Origin: Cryptomeria japonica | Taxonomy: Eukaryota > Streptophyta > Pinopsida > Cupressales > Cupressaceae | Assembly: GCF_030272615.1 (NCBI RefSeq) | Contig: NC_081411.1 | Span: 42,831,140-42,895,139 of the forward strand | Length of the DNA stretch: 64,000 nt | Direction of reading: 5' to 3' | In this document: positions 43,784 to 54,945 of the stretch, piece by piece | How positions within the stretch are numbered: the first letter of the stretch is position 1 | Layout: every line of letters starts with the position of its first letter | The notes under the pieces: model-generated | The model's input: the letters and a program-made list of their open reading frames with translations, nothing else | Told to the model about the DNA's origin: nothing | Databases searched by the model: none | Program-made: the position numbers and the translations under genes

Positions 43784-45424
43784 AAGGCCGTTAGGAAATG
43801 AAATGACTGTATTTTCTTTTCAGTGGAAATCATGGTTGTAACAAACTTTTCCTAGGAAATTCTGAAGCTTGTTTGCATCCATATTGTTATAAATGGATAC
43901 CAAGACTTAGAAAAAATCATCACAATAATTTGTAAAGAAACTCTGCTGAAATATATCTAGGGTTTTTCTAGTTCTCTCGGAAATTACCTTGAGTTATGTA
44001 AAATTTTCAAAAATTAATATGAATATACAGATCAAAGTTTCAGGCCTAAATCTTTTTTGTCTTCTGGTGTGCATTCATTAGTTTTCTAGTTTCATTTGGA
44101 TAATTTAGGGTTATTCAATTGAGCATGGATTGTAAGGCAATCTTATAGATATATTTCTGGCTTTTCGCTTCAGGAGAGGGATTAAATATGTGTGAAATAT
44201 TTCTGTCAGTAGATCAATTGTTTGTAGCTTTGAATTGGATAAATGGTTTTAGTTTTAAAGGGAAAGAACGTATATATATGTCAAGCATGTATGGGGTTCA
44301 TGAAAGCCGAAGTGATGAAATGTATGAGAATGTTCAGTTTTGGAATTCTTGCTTGATTTAGGTGACTATGTAGCCTGGATAAGGCACTGATATCAGTTAT
44401 CTAATTCTTTCTATCTTTCTTGGGATCAAATACTAAAAATGAGCATAATTTTTCTTTAATGTTTCAGTTTTATTGAGGTGATGAAGTCCATAGGTTTTTA
44501 GCATTGGTTTACTATGGATCTCAATTTAAAATTGTGAAAGTATTCACAAAAAGGTATACCCACCCGAGCTTTGGATAAGTTCGAAGTGTAGAAGGTTTTG
44601 TTGAAACCTTGTTATTCTGGAATTCTATTTTCTTGGTGTCCTCTTCATATGCAAACAAAGTTACTAAATTTTCTTATAGGGAGGAATAGGAGGGAATTAG
44701 AATTTGAGAACAATAGGGTGCACTACACTTCATTCCCAAATGAGTGAAATTTATGAGGCTCAACCCTAAACCTCAAAGCCGAAACCATTAAAAAATTATG
44801 ACGTTAGATAGTCAACACAATGTTTTAAAAGATTTAATGATACAACAAGGAGATTCATTTTAAACTCAAATAAAGGTTCCTATAATCAATTACCAACAAT
44901 GTAATAAGCATAAAAGCAACTTGATCAATCATTACACAATCATATTCAGTTCCAACATTCAATCATATAGTACAATTCACATATACTAATATGGTTCATC
45001 CAGTTAATTTACATGCATCTCAATGAGTGAAGTCCATGAAATAATATTACATTACAAGAGGACTCAAATGTGCTATTAATATACAATTACATAACACTAA
45101 CCATACTAAAAATCATAATCAAATACATGAGAAATGGATTCATTGAGCATCTCGGTCTTCTATCCTCTAGACCCCAATAGTGGTATACACATGACCCGAC
45201 CACGTTGAATCAAAAGATCCATTTCGTTTGTGTTAGGAGATAGTTAGATTGGCCACAAGCTCTCACTCAAAACACATAGGGAGAAGGCTTACACACATGT
45301 AAAACACAAAGTATACATGGCCATACACATCATACAAGGAATCCACTAATATCATCAAGAGACAAGTACAAATCCCCATTGAGAATGGACACCTATGACA
45401 CAGCCAAACACTCATACTTGTAAA
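43784..45424. other. 3' flank of the unknown ORF and AT-rich DNA
   Basis: No ORF or repeat structure recognised. 43800-44560 reads like an untranslated 3' region (T-rich, non-repetitive). Confidence 0.5.
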
Positions 45425-46330
45425 ATGTGGATTTTGTATAAAACTTAATGGATTATTTTATGAAGTGATGAAAATATAGCATGAAACTTTAATCTGAATC
45501 ATTTTGGATCTCATTTAATGTGATTATTGCGTTTTGTGAAAATTGCCTCATATTGTAAATGTGATGTGAAAAACTTGTGGAAATTTAAGAAATTTTCTTT
45601 GTTTTATTTTGTGCCACATCCATTGATGAATGTGATGAGCCTATGACGTAGGTACTAGAGAGGTTTATAGGAGTGGCTCCCGACTTGACCCTGGCCTAAA
45701 GTGTTTGTGCATGGTTATCGCGTGTGGGATTTATTTTATCAAGTGAAAACTAATAAAACATGAGTAATTAACTAATCAAGATAATGGTTTCCCCACACAT
45801 GCCTTGAGTACTGGTAAAGGCTAAGGATGTGATTGGAAAGACAAGTTCGCTCTGGGAGTTGTGATACTTGTATGATCAAAAATCCTCATCAGTATGAGAG
45901 GGTCTTCATTTCCACCTATGGCACAACCAAACACTCAAGGCATGTGTGGAGCAACCATTATCTTGATTAGTTAACTACCCATGTTTTATAAGTTTTCACT
46001 TGATTAAATGACCCCCACATGTGATAACCACACACAACCACTTTGGGTCAGGTCATGTTGGGAGCCACTCCCATAATGTTGTCTAATAGCTGTGTCCTAG
46101 GCTCATCACATTCACCAACAAAATTGTGGCACACAATCAAACAAACAAAATTTCTCAAATTCCGACAAGTTTTCACATTACATTTACAGTATGAGCTAAT
46201 TTTCACAAAATACTACAATCACATGAAATGGGAATAAAATTGATTCAAATAAAAATTTCATACTATTATTCCACCATTCTACAAAATAATCCCACAAAAA
46301 TTTACACAAAAACCACTTTTACATTTTTCC
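45425..46330. repeat. Long imperfect inverted repeat (foldback structure)
   Basis: The left arm (about 45425-45815) is the reverse complement of the right arm (about 45925-46330) at roughly 80% by eye. Anchors: ccacacatgccttgagt (45792) against actcaaggcatgtgtgg (45934), taactaatcaagataatggt against accattatcttgattagtta, and gtgatgagccta against taggctcatcac. The loop is about 110 bp. No transposase and no clear terminal signature; it may be a foldback or MITE-like element. Confidence 0.8.
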
Positions 46331-47385
46331 AATTTTCCCCAAAGCTAGTGAATAATGAAAACCACACTTTGGTTATAAAAGTGTCCAAAACCACACTTTT
46401 AACATAAAATTGGCATTTCAATCATTTTTAAAAATTTGGGCATAACAACCCTATATTTTGAAAAGTTTGAAAAAGTTTCACAAAATAAAATATACAATAC
46501 GTAACCAAATGAAACAAAATATTCACCAGCGTAGTAACACCCTACTAATGTTAATCAAAGATTTTAAAACAATTAAAACAAAGCATAAACAAAGATTCCA
46601 TAAATTACTCTTTTTTTCACCCAAAATTTGCAATGAATGGATCTTTGGAAACAAACATTGAAAGCACAAATGGAGCAAGCACTTCCCAAATACAATTGAT
46701 CTGAAGCAATTTGGTTCCCAATTGCTCTCACAATCAATAAATCAAGTTTTCTTCTTGTTACTTATTTTTTCCTCTATGTCAAAAATACTTCCATGAGAAG
46801 CCTTAGGTCTTGTAAAGAGGTTTTAGAAAGGTAAAACTACAAAAATATGTCACATTTAAGACCAACTTATCAACACAAGTGAATTTAATTATTTCTAACT
46901 TATAATTATTTTTAGTCAAACATATGGTCTATAAATATAAAGTTGACTACTTGTCAAGGAAAAATACTAAAATTTGTTTAAAAAATTTGAAAAAATATTA
47001 TGCAATAGATAAAAGAATGTATGCCCATATGGTATAATTCCTTTCTATCTGGATAAATAATTAATATAGAAAGTGGTGTCAAATGGAAAGAGTTATATTT
47101 CAATACATACAAGTTTTCAAATTTATTTAAAAATATATATTTATAAAAAGATTATGAAAAATATGTCCATGTACTAAAGTTTCAAGTTATCAATACAAAC
47201 AAAAAAAAATGGGGAAAAAACGATAAAATTTACTATGTAAAGTGTGGAACCTCATGTAACTTAAATTTCAGCATTTTATCAACAACTAAAGTTGAATGTT
47301 TACTTTATAGAAAACTATATTCAAATAGTTTTCTATACTTTAAAAAAAATAAAAACATAAAATGATGGTATGATGAAAGAATAAG
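46331..47385. other. AT-rich intergenic DNA
   Basis: No gene. A small perfect palindrome (tagaaaactat/atagttttcta) is at 47308-47335. Confidence 0.5.
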
Positions 47386-48760
47386 GATCCGATTAACTAC
47401 TGAGAGGGGGGGGGGTGTGAATTAGTAGATAGAAAACTGATATAAACTTTCACCAATCTCTTAAACAACATCTCAAAGCAAACGCTAAACTGACAAGTTA
47501 AACCGGTTGACTTTTATAATAGATTAACAATAAAACAACTTGAAACTCACAAACATCCAAATACTTTACTGACATAAGTAAAACCTCATTTCATATTGTT
47601 GTTGGTTAACATAACATATCAAAGTGAATCTAGCAGTTAAGCAATTCAACCATAGTAAATATAACCATAAAAACATTCACCACTTGACACAATATTTTTG
47701 ACGTGGAAACCCAAATGGGAAAAACCACGGTGGGGATGAATACCCGCAAGTATTATGAACTCTTCTAAAGTTCGCCCTATTAGGAGCCAAGCCTGTTAAA
47801 ACTTTACAAAAAGTCCTATTAAGAACAGATCCTGTTAGGGACCACCTGGTTAAGTGATTGACTATAATGCCCTATTAGAAGCAATACCCTATAAGGAGTA
47901 ACCTTGATGGAGGATTTGAAATCCAAGCTAATGGATAACCTGGTTAGAGGATTTGAATAACACTAAGCTTGTTAGAGCTTACCCGGTTAGGGGATTTAAC
48001 TATTGTAATTGTTACAAAACAACAGGGGTTTGTTGATCTATTTGAATAGCACTACACTTGCTTGTTCAGATCCTTTTCTTGCTCCTATCTGCCTTTACAC
48101 AAATAGCAGATACATCATCTAGTTCGACAACCATGCTCTCACTCTCAAGTACAAATTGCCAACTCTTCAACAAAATAATAGGTCAGTAACACATCACAAA
48201 CCTAATTCTCTCATAGATATTACAAACAAATCGGTTCAAGTAAGACCGTTGGATTACATAATAATCTTTGCACATCATTCAACATAGCCTTGATCACTCC
48301 TTGATCACCGCTTCATCAAACTCTATAACTCATTATGCAGTTTACATTATGTGCAATGAACTTTGCTCATTCCCAAGATAAAAACCGTTATCTCTACGTG
48401 CCAAAAACCATTTGAAAATATTCTCATGCAACATGCATATGTGTCATAATCATTATCGCTCATCATCGGATCATAAACCAATACAATCAATTCACCAAAC
48501 TTCATCAGTTAGGGTTTATCATATCAACAGGTAGGGTTTACCGGTTCATCTCTCCATTTTATAGTAATACCAGTTTCCTCCACAAACTCACCTATCGGTT
48601 TTAGTACATTTCACTGGCTCTTTGTACTGGTTACAAAACAACATTATAACAACATCATTACTAGTTAATTGACATCAATGACAACATAACATTTCATTAA
48701 TGCAATCTTCAGAAAATGCCAACATAAAATACACTAAAAATATACAATTTAATTTACACC
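47386..48760. repeat. Non-coding repeat with recurring CCTGTTAGG-like motifs
   Basis: Begins with actactgagagggggg and gaattagtagat, an imperfect palindrome around a G-run. From 47765 to 48000, motifs of the type cct(g/a)ttagg/cggttaggggattt recur ten or more times (47780, 47811, 47833, 47868, 47885, 47942, 47988 and others). The rest is A-rich with no ORF. It looks like a dispersed plant repeat, probably retroelement leader or LTR sequence; the family is not identified. Confidence 0.5.
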
Positions 48761-51113
48761 ATTTGAAAATTCAAAACATATATGTCACTTTCTATTGATT
48801 CAACTTTAAAAGTTGAATCAACATTAGCCATTTTCTTTATAAAGTGTGACACATTTTTACTTACCCAAAAGGATATTTAAGATTTAAAAGTGAGGAAAAG
48901 TTATATACATGCCCTTTGTTTTGTGCTTAAAGTTTGAGATATGTGCATTTCCAAGTATTCTTTAATGTTTCCAAAATATGTCAGCCATCATGGAGAGAAT
49001 CAAGGTTCAAAAAGTCAAAATTCTAATTGGCATTAAGTTAAAATGGTCAAAATTCTACCTAAGCCCACATCCAAGGTTGCATTAATATCTAACTCCACAT
49101 TGCATGTTGAAGACAAGATGAGTTTTGAGTCTTAAACATGGAGTTAGGTCAAGTTAGGTTTTATGCTTTGGGTTTCTTTTCAAATTTAGTTGCATGCTTC
49201 AAGCCTTCAATGGAGGCTTTGGTAGAGAAATCTTTCAGTTTGCATCACTCCACCTATAGTTGTGAGGAAAAAGGGGATGCATCTTTAGAGAATTCTTTAT
49301 TTTTCAAGGAGTCAAGGGGCTATTTTAGGGGTTTGAACATGAATTTTTCTTCCATGATAAAGGAGAAAGCATAAAAAGAGTTGAACAAACCATGAAAACT
49401 ACTAAAACTATCCCATGCAAAAATCATGCATGCACAAAATATGTTTGCCTTCACTAGTTCCTTCTTTGTCTTTAACAACAGAAAATTTATTTTACATAAC
49501 ATCAACAGTTTTGCTTCTTTAATTTTGAGATAAAATCATGCTTATGAAAAATAGCATAAACATGAAACAATATATCCTTCTTGCTCAAGCTTTAAAGCTT
49601 GTGATAGTCCTGAGTAAAAGCCTTCATGAAAACAATCTAGGGGTGGATTGTCATAGAGCAGGTCATAATAAGACTAAAAGATTTGTATAACAATCATAAT
49701 AGGTTGAAAAGATACAATAGTTGGAAACAAGGGTTTCATAGTGAAAGAAGGAGCAAAGGATACAAGCAAAAACTAGACAAGGTAAAAATTAGTGGATAGT
49801 AACGAAAAATGATGGAAAATTCTACAATAGTAATGGATACCAAAATGGTACCATGAGCCTTTCAAACAAACAAATAAGGGTAATATTCCTATTGGCTTAA
49901 GTATTCATTTAAAGGAAAAATGAACTTGTGAAGATACAATGCAATAATAGGCATACACAAGAAGGGAAATCCCTAGATATGGTTGAAGGAGGACTATCTA
50001 GAAACAAGAGAGTGAAGTATGGTTTCAATGTAGGAACACTAGTCATAGAGGTAGTCAAAGAAATTGAATGATTAACTTAAGTGGGAGGTTGTGTATAACC
50101 AAGGGCTTCAACACAACTCTTCATAGACATAATATAAGAATCAACAATATGAGTAATACCATGCAAGATATCAACACCAAGTTTATCACTTTGAACCATT
50201 CTTTTTAATCTGTCAATCAATGGTAGAGCTTCACTTTTTGAGTATTGTTGATGTTACAAGTGTGGTTGCCATTGCACCAAAAGATCGACCTGTTAATGCT
50301 TGTTACATGTATTCTCATAGTTGTATTTTCATACGTACGAGAAATTGCCTTTACCCTCTATCTTGAGGTTGAATTCACATTAGATTATTTTGAGCTCACA
50401 CTACAATTAATATGTCTAAACTATATGCACTTGACGCAATAAAAAATGATCCATATATCATCGTGAATACTACCTTCTCGAGCTAAAAATGTAGTTGAGA
50501 TTTTAAAGATAATTGAAATGACTATAAGGAAAGGTTTTCTTTTTAAGGGAGATGTTCAATTATGATTGAAAAATTGAATGATGATACCTCCTTGTGAAGT
50601 TTTTCTTGCCTCCACATGGAATTAGGGTTTCATGAAATAGGATGTAGATCTCCACTTCAATGCTTGAATCTTGAGTTTATTGCTGCTCCAAGGCTTGAAG
50701 GAAGATTGAAAAATGTTCAATTTCTCTTGAATGCTTGATCTCATATGTGTGCTCAATACTTTGTGATTCTTCTTGATCATCAAATGAGAGAGGAAATCCT
50801 CTTTATATACTTTCTTGTCAATAAAATTGACTAATTTTTCAACATGAGCTAACATGAAGAGGGGAATCCTACTCAAATTTGAAATGTAAAAATGGGTTTT
50901 GAGGGGCCCCGAATTAGGGTGGACCATGGTGTGGTGCCATGGTCCTGCCCTATTTTGGGGTAGGCTTAAGGTGCATAATGAGGTGCATTTTGAGTTTTAT
51001 GGTATTTGTGATGTGTATGAGCATAATCAGGTCTTCAATCAAGCCAAGGGGTGCAAACACTAAGGCGAAGACCCAAATGTGGTCAAATTGCAAAAGGGTG
51101 CAATTTTAGGATG
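48761..51113. other. Intergenic DNA
   Basis: Short frames only, none with recognisable motifs. A 25-bp near-perfect palindrome (tgattcaactt/aagttgaatca) lies near 48795-48819. The minus-strand frame at 50622-50927 is open for 101 codons but shows nothing familiar. Confidence 0.5.
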
Positions 51114-51550
51114 CTACAACTCTGAAAGCTTATACTGATATAGATTGGGTAGGAATTGTTGATGACAAGAAGAGTACTAGTGGAGGAGCATTCTTTCTTA
51201 GCTCTCAATTAGTTGCATGGTTAAATAAGAAGCAAAATTTTGTATATTTATCAACAACATAAACTGAGTACATTGCAGCTACATCATGCTAAACTTGGGT
51301 ACTTTGGATGAAGCAGACATTGAAGGATATTGGTTTGATGTTTGATGAACTGATCTCAATCATGTGTAATTATACAAGTGCAATAATATCTCTAAGAACT
51401 TAGTACTGCATTCTAGAACAAAGTATATTTCTATTTGGTATTATTTCTAAAGGAAGAAGGCTGTAAAATTTGAGTATGTACCTATAAAAGAGAAAGCTGC
51501 ATATATCTTTAGAAAGGCTTTGTACAAAAAAACTTTTGAGTATCTGTGAT
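51114..51550 (+). pseudogene. Ty1/copia RNase H fragment
   Basis: Reads LKAYTDIDWVGIVDDKKSTSG, then GAFFLSSQLVAWLNKKQNFV, LSTT*TEYIAATSC and WMKQTLKDIG, the C-terminal RNase H of Ty1/copia polyproteins (Asp of YTD.DW, Glu of TE.EYIA). Stops interrupt it (TAA after LSTT, TAA in SC*TW and others). The N-terminal polyprotein (gag, integrase, RT) is absent from the window upstream, so this is a 3' remnant followed by the element's 3' end. Confidence 0.85.
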
Positions 51551-51837
51551 AGAAATTGGGGATATCACCCCTTCCTAGTTTGAACTAAGTGCATTTGGCA
51601 ATGCATTAATCCAAGGAAATTCATGCATATTTTAGTCTGAGCTAATTTTTGGGGTTTCCTCTCAGGGGGAGTTGTGTGGTTTTGTAAGTTGGTTTACTGC
51701 TCACCTTTGTCCTTGATGTCAAAGGGGGAGAGAGTGGAAGTATTTGGGAAAGATAGGAGATATTGGATTGTTTGTGTAAGACGGAGGGATTGTTTGTAGA
51801 GTTTGAGTTTTTTATTGATGAATATTGTCATCAATGA

Positions 51838-51850
51838 TAAAGGGGGAGAT
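51838..51850 (+). promoter_or_regulatory. Copia polypurine tract, followed by the start of the 3' LTR
   Basis: aaagggggagat followed at 51851 by TGTTGCAAATGTGAAG, the usual PPT/LTR junction of plant copia elements. An earlier gatgtcaaagggggagag at 51716 is a related purine tract. The LTR end was not found; the repeat may extend to about 52300. Confidence 0.7.
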
Positions 51851-52427
51851 TGTTGCAAATGTGAAGCTATTTGATGTGTCAATATGGTTGTCATTGATGT
51901 CAATGTATTGATTTTGTATTTAGTTTTTATTTTACATTTTTTATATGTTACAGATGTGATCATGATGTGTTGGTATGTCATTGGACATGGTCTTGAGATT
52001 CTACTCTTGTGTGTTGGTGGTTCGTAAATCGTGCTCTGGATGTATATGGGGTGATGATATTGTTATTCCTGGCAGAGTTTGCAAAACTTTGCATTTCTAG
52101 TTCTATTCATGAAATTTTGGATTTATGTTATTCATGTATATATCTTTGTTATTATGTTTCGGCATGTGTTGGTATGCTTCTTGTGATTTCATTTATATTC
52201 ATTTGGGGTCCATTTGACCTTGAATGATCCATATTTTTCTCCGATGATTGTGGCATTTGGATAATGTTTTGTTTTGATCAATAAGGAGTAGTGGTGTGGT
52301 CCACTTCTCATTCATCTCCACCATGAGAATCTTTAGTGAAGACCTATTTCAAATTGTATTTCATTATCTTTATTGGCCGACTTGAAAATCCTATTTCAAA
52401 AGATTTGTATAAATAAAAGATGTTTAT

Positions 52428-52430
<3 letters not shown>

Positions 52431-52486
<56 letters not shown>
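52431..52486 (+). repeat. (TG)28 microsatellite
   Basis: 56 bp of uninterrupted TG/GT dinucleotide. Confidence 0.98.
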
Positions 52487-52489
<3 letters not shown>

Positions 52490-53490
52490 ACTGGATAAGT
52501 ATCTGTATCTGGAATATGAAACACTTCAATAATTCATTAGATGCATAATTAGTAAATCAATCAACAATGAACAATAAACCATCACAAAGTGACATATTGC
52601 CTTCTAGTAGATGTGAGTTTAGTTTTTCTCTCAGATTTCATATGCAACACCAATGACTAGATAACACCTAAACGAAGGATTTAATCTATATGAGCATGGA
52701 ATTGAGTTGAATGGATGCAAGATTAAGCTAGATGGATGCAAGATTTAAGCTAGATGAATGCAAGACTTGCAAGATTTAATCTAACATGATTAAGTTATGA
52801 ATAAATATTAAGCTAAATGATTTAACAAATATGAAATAACTAATATGCCAATATCTGAATGCACAAATCTCAATGAACCTAGAGCAAAAACAACATGATA
52901 ACAATATATTCTCCAGGATCCTTGAATGAGAGATGAGAGCCTGAATTTATAGAAAATTCAGAAAGAAACCAATGGTTGAGATCAAATGATTCAATAAGCG
53001 GTCAAGATTTTCCAAGAGGAAGCACAATCCAAGTGAATTGATGTGATTGGCTGCTTTTCTCAGTTTTAAAGGAAATTGAACTAAAATTAAGAAAAAATCA
53101 GAAAAAACTGATTTATTCTCTATTTCATTCAATTTTGAGATTTAATTGCTTTCTTTGAGATTTTTCTCAATTTTTAATTTGATTTTCAAGATTATCTCCA
53201 TTTGATTTATTTTCTCAATTTTTAATTCTTTTTTCCAATTAATTTCCTTTTTTGATGATTTAATGGAAAATTGATTTATTTAATTAAATATGCTAGGATA
53301 TTTAATAAAATAAATAGGATAACTGTTTAAAAATGATTTACTTGGAATGATTAATTAATTAAATAATTATTTAATTTATTCTGAGTGATTAATTTACCAT
53401 GTGACATTGATGATTTTAGAAATTAATTGTGTGCTCAAGATTAATTTAATTGCCTTTGGTTAGGACCTTGGTGATGTTGTCGAGATTAGG
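52490..53490. other. AT-rich intergenic DNA
   Basis: Short direct repeats (gctagatggatgcaagattt, 52725-52770) and attaattaaa-rich DNA at 53270-53400 resembling Tat LTR U3. The left LTR of element 2 may lie here, but no boundary can be set. Confidence 0.4.
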
Positions 53491-53499
53491 GGCCCATGG

Positions 53500-53890
53500 T
53501 TTAGGTTGATTGATCAAGAAGCGGATCTTACTGATCCAGAACTTGATTGAACTAGACACAATGAGAGAAGATAAAATTGATCTTGAACTTGATGGATCAA
53601 GACACGATGAATGAAGATAAACTGTCCAACTTGATTCAATGCGATGAAACTGAACACCTTCTTAGATTGAGCATGTGATCAAAGATACTCTTTAAACCCT
53701 TGATTGAGCTTAAATGAATAATCAGCTTGATGAAAAGAGATGAAACTAATTCAAATGAAGACAATATCAGCTTGATTTGATGCGACGAAACTTATATGCC
53801 CCTAGAGATTGATTTGATTCAGATGATCAAGGAATCTCAACTTGATATGAAGTGATGAAGCTGAGATGCCCCTAGCAATGAGGTCTTATT
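53500..53890 (+). repeat. Degenerate minisatellite, CTTGAT...GATGAAACT
   Basis: Units built on (g/c)aacttgatnnnatg and gcgatgaaact recur near 53540, 53586, 53630, 53725, 53768 and 53838. Two end in atgcccctag (53795, 53867), with a further catgagtatgcccc at 53987. Spacing is 40-100 bp. Position suggests the 3' LTR or its edge in element 2. Confidence 0.6.
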
Positions 53891-54325
53891 TGATGTTCGG
53901 TAAAGATTAGCTGTTGGACTTGTAATGAAGATTTTGAAAGAAATTCTCGACTTTGAGGATGTGATCACTGATGATGATGATGATGTCATGAGTATGCCCC
54001 CTCGAGAGTGAAATCAAAAGATCAGTAGGTTGCATAGTGATTTAAGGCAATTTGATAAAAAGATTAAGTGATTAATGATTTGAGCACCAAGAATAATTCA
54101 GAGGGTGATTTGAAGATTAAGTGTTGATCGATGAGAAATTGAGTGCAAATTGAAGAAAGAATGAGAATTTGATGAAAGTGCTAAGTGGTCTCAATTGTGT
54201 GAAATTGACTAGGAAGATGATCTCGGATTTCAATTTTGATCCTAAAAATGGAATCAGGATGGGCAAATTATCTTAGGGTACAAGTTTGATGTCCATCAGA
54301 GCAAGTTGAAGAATTAGGGTTTTGG

Positions 54326-54335
54326 CTATATAAGG
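54326..54335 (+). promoter_or_regulatory. TATA box for the antisense PMD ORF of element 2
   Basis: ctatataagg followed by ggtccatctgtcattttc, about 230 bp before the TCGTATGA array and 620 bp before the PMD reading region. It is the same arrangement and spacing as in element 1. Confidence 0.6.
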
Positions 54336-54559
54336 GGTCCATCTGTCATTTTCAAGTCATTTTCACCTCTCCAAGTTTGAAATTTTAAAATCTCTCTGCG
54401 AAGAAAAATGGCCATCCCAATCTAGGAGCACCATTTTGAGCACTAGAGACGTCATAATCGATAGCGAAACTACGACCCAGCGATGAGTGATCGATATTAA
54501 GCCTATTTGATTTCTTAAATTTTGAATTTTGATTGATTTTTTTGCATTTTTAGGTGGTT

Positions 54560-54820
54560 TAAAGTCGCGTCTCACTATTTATCATGCGGGATAAGACCAT
54601 TTCTCATACGATAAACTGTTGCCTTAGTGTTTTATCGTATGGGCATATAGGGTTTGCGTCTGATGTGGGCCCACGTCTCTACGAACTTGTGCTTGAGTTC
54701 CCATTTTGTCGTGTGATGTATAATCTTTTTTCGTATTGTGATAGTTTGTCGTGCTATGCATAATCCTGTTTCATACGAAATTCTACCCTTCTGTGAAAAC
54801 TCGTATGAAAAACAACAAGA
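54560..54820 (+). repeat. TCGTATGA-type motif array in the PMD leader of element 2
   Basis: About eight sites in 260 bp in either orientation: ttatcatgcggga, ctcatacgataaa, ttatcgtatggg, ttgtcgtgtgatg, ttcgtattgtg, ttgtcgtgctatg, ttcatacgaaa and ctcgtatgaaa. DNA between sites is unrelated. It takes the place of the AGCGCT array of element 1. Confidence 0.65.
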
Positions 54821-54945
54821 ATGTTTGAGGGTCAAAATATCAATTTTTTATTTTGCATTTTGTATATGTGGATTCACAAGCATGTTTAGCATATTTGTAG
54901 CAATTTGGATCATGTGCTAATAGTGTTTATGTTTGATTTTGCAGA

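Noticed and set aside
49138-49374. 78-codon plus-strand frame
   Set aside because: Short, isolated and without a family signature.
50622-50927. 101-codon minus-strand frame
   Set aside because: No motif, low-complexity ends and no homologue recognised.
52344-52529. Minus-strand frame rich in His-Thr
   Set aside because: Translation of the (TG)28 microsatellite.
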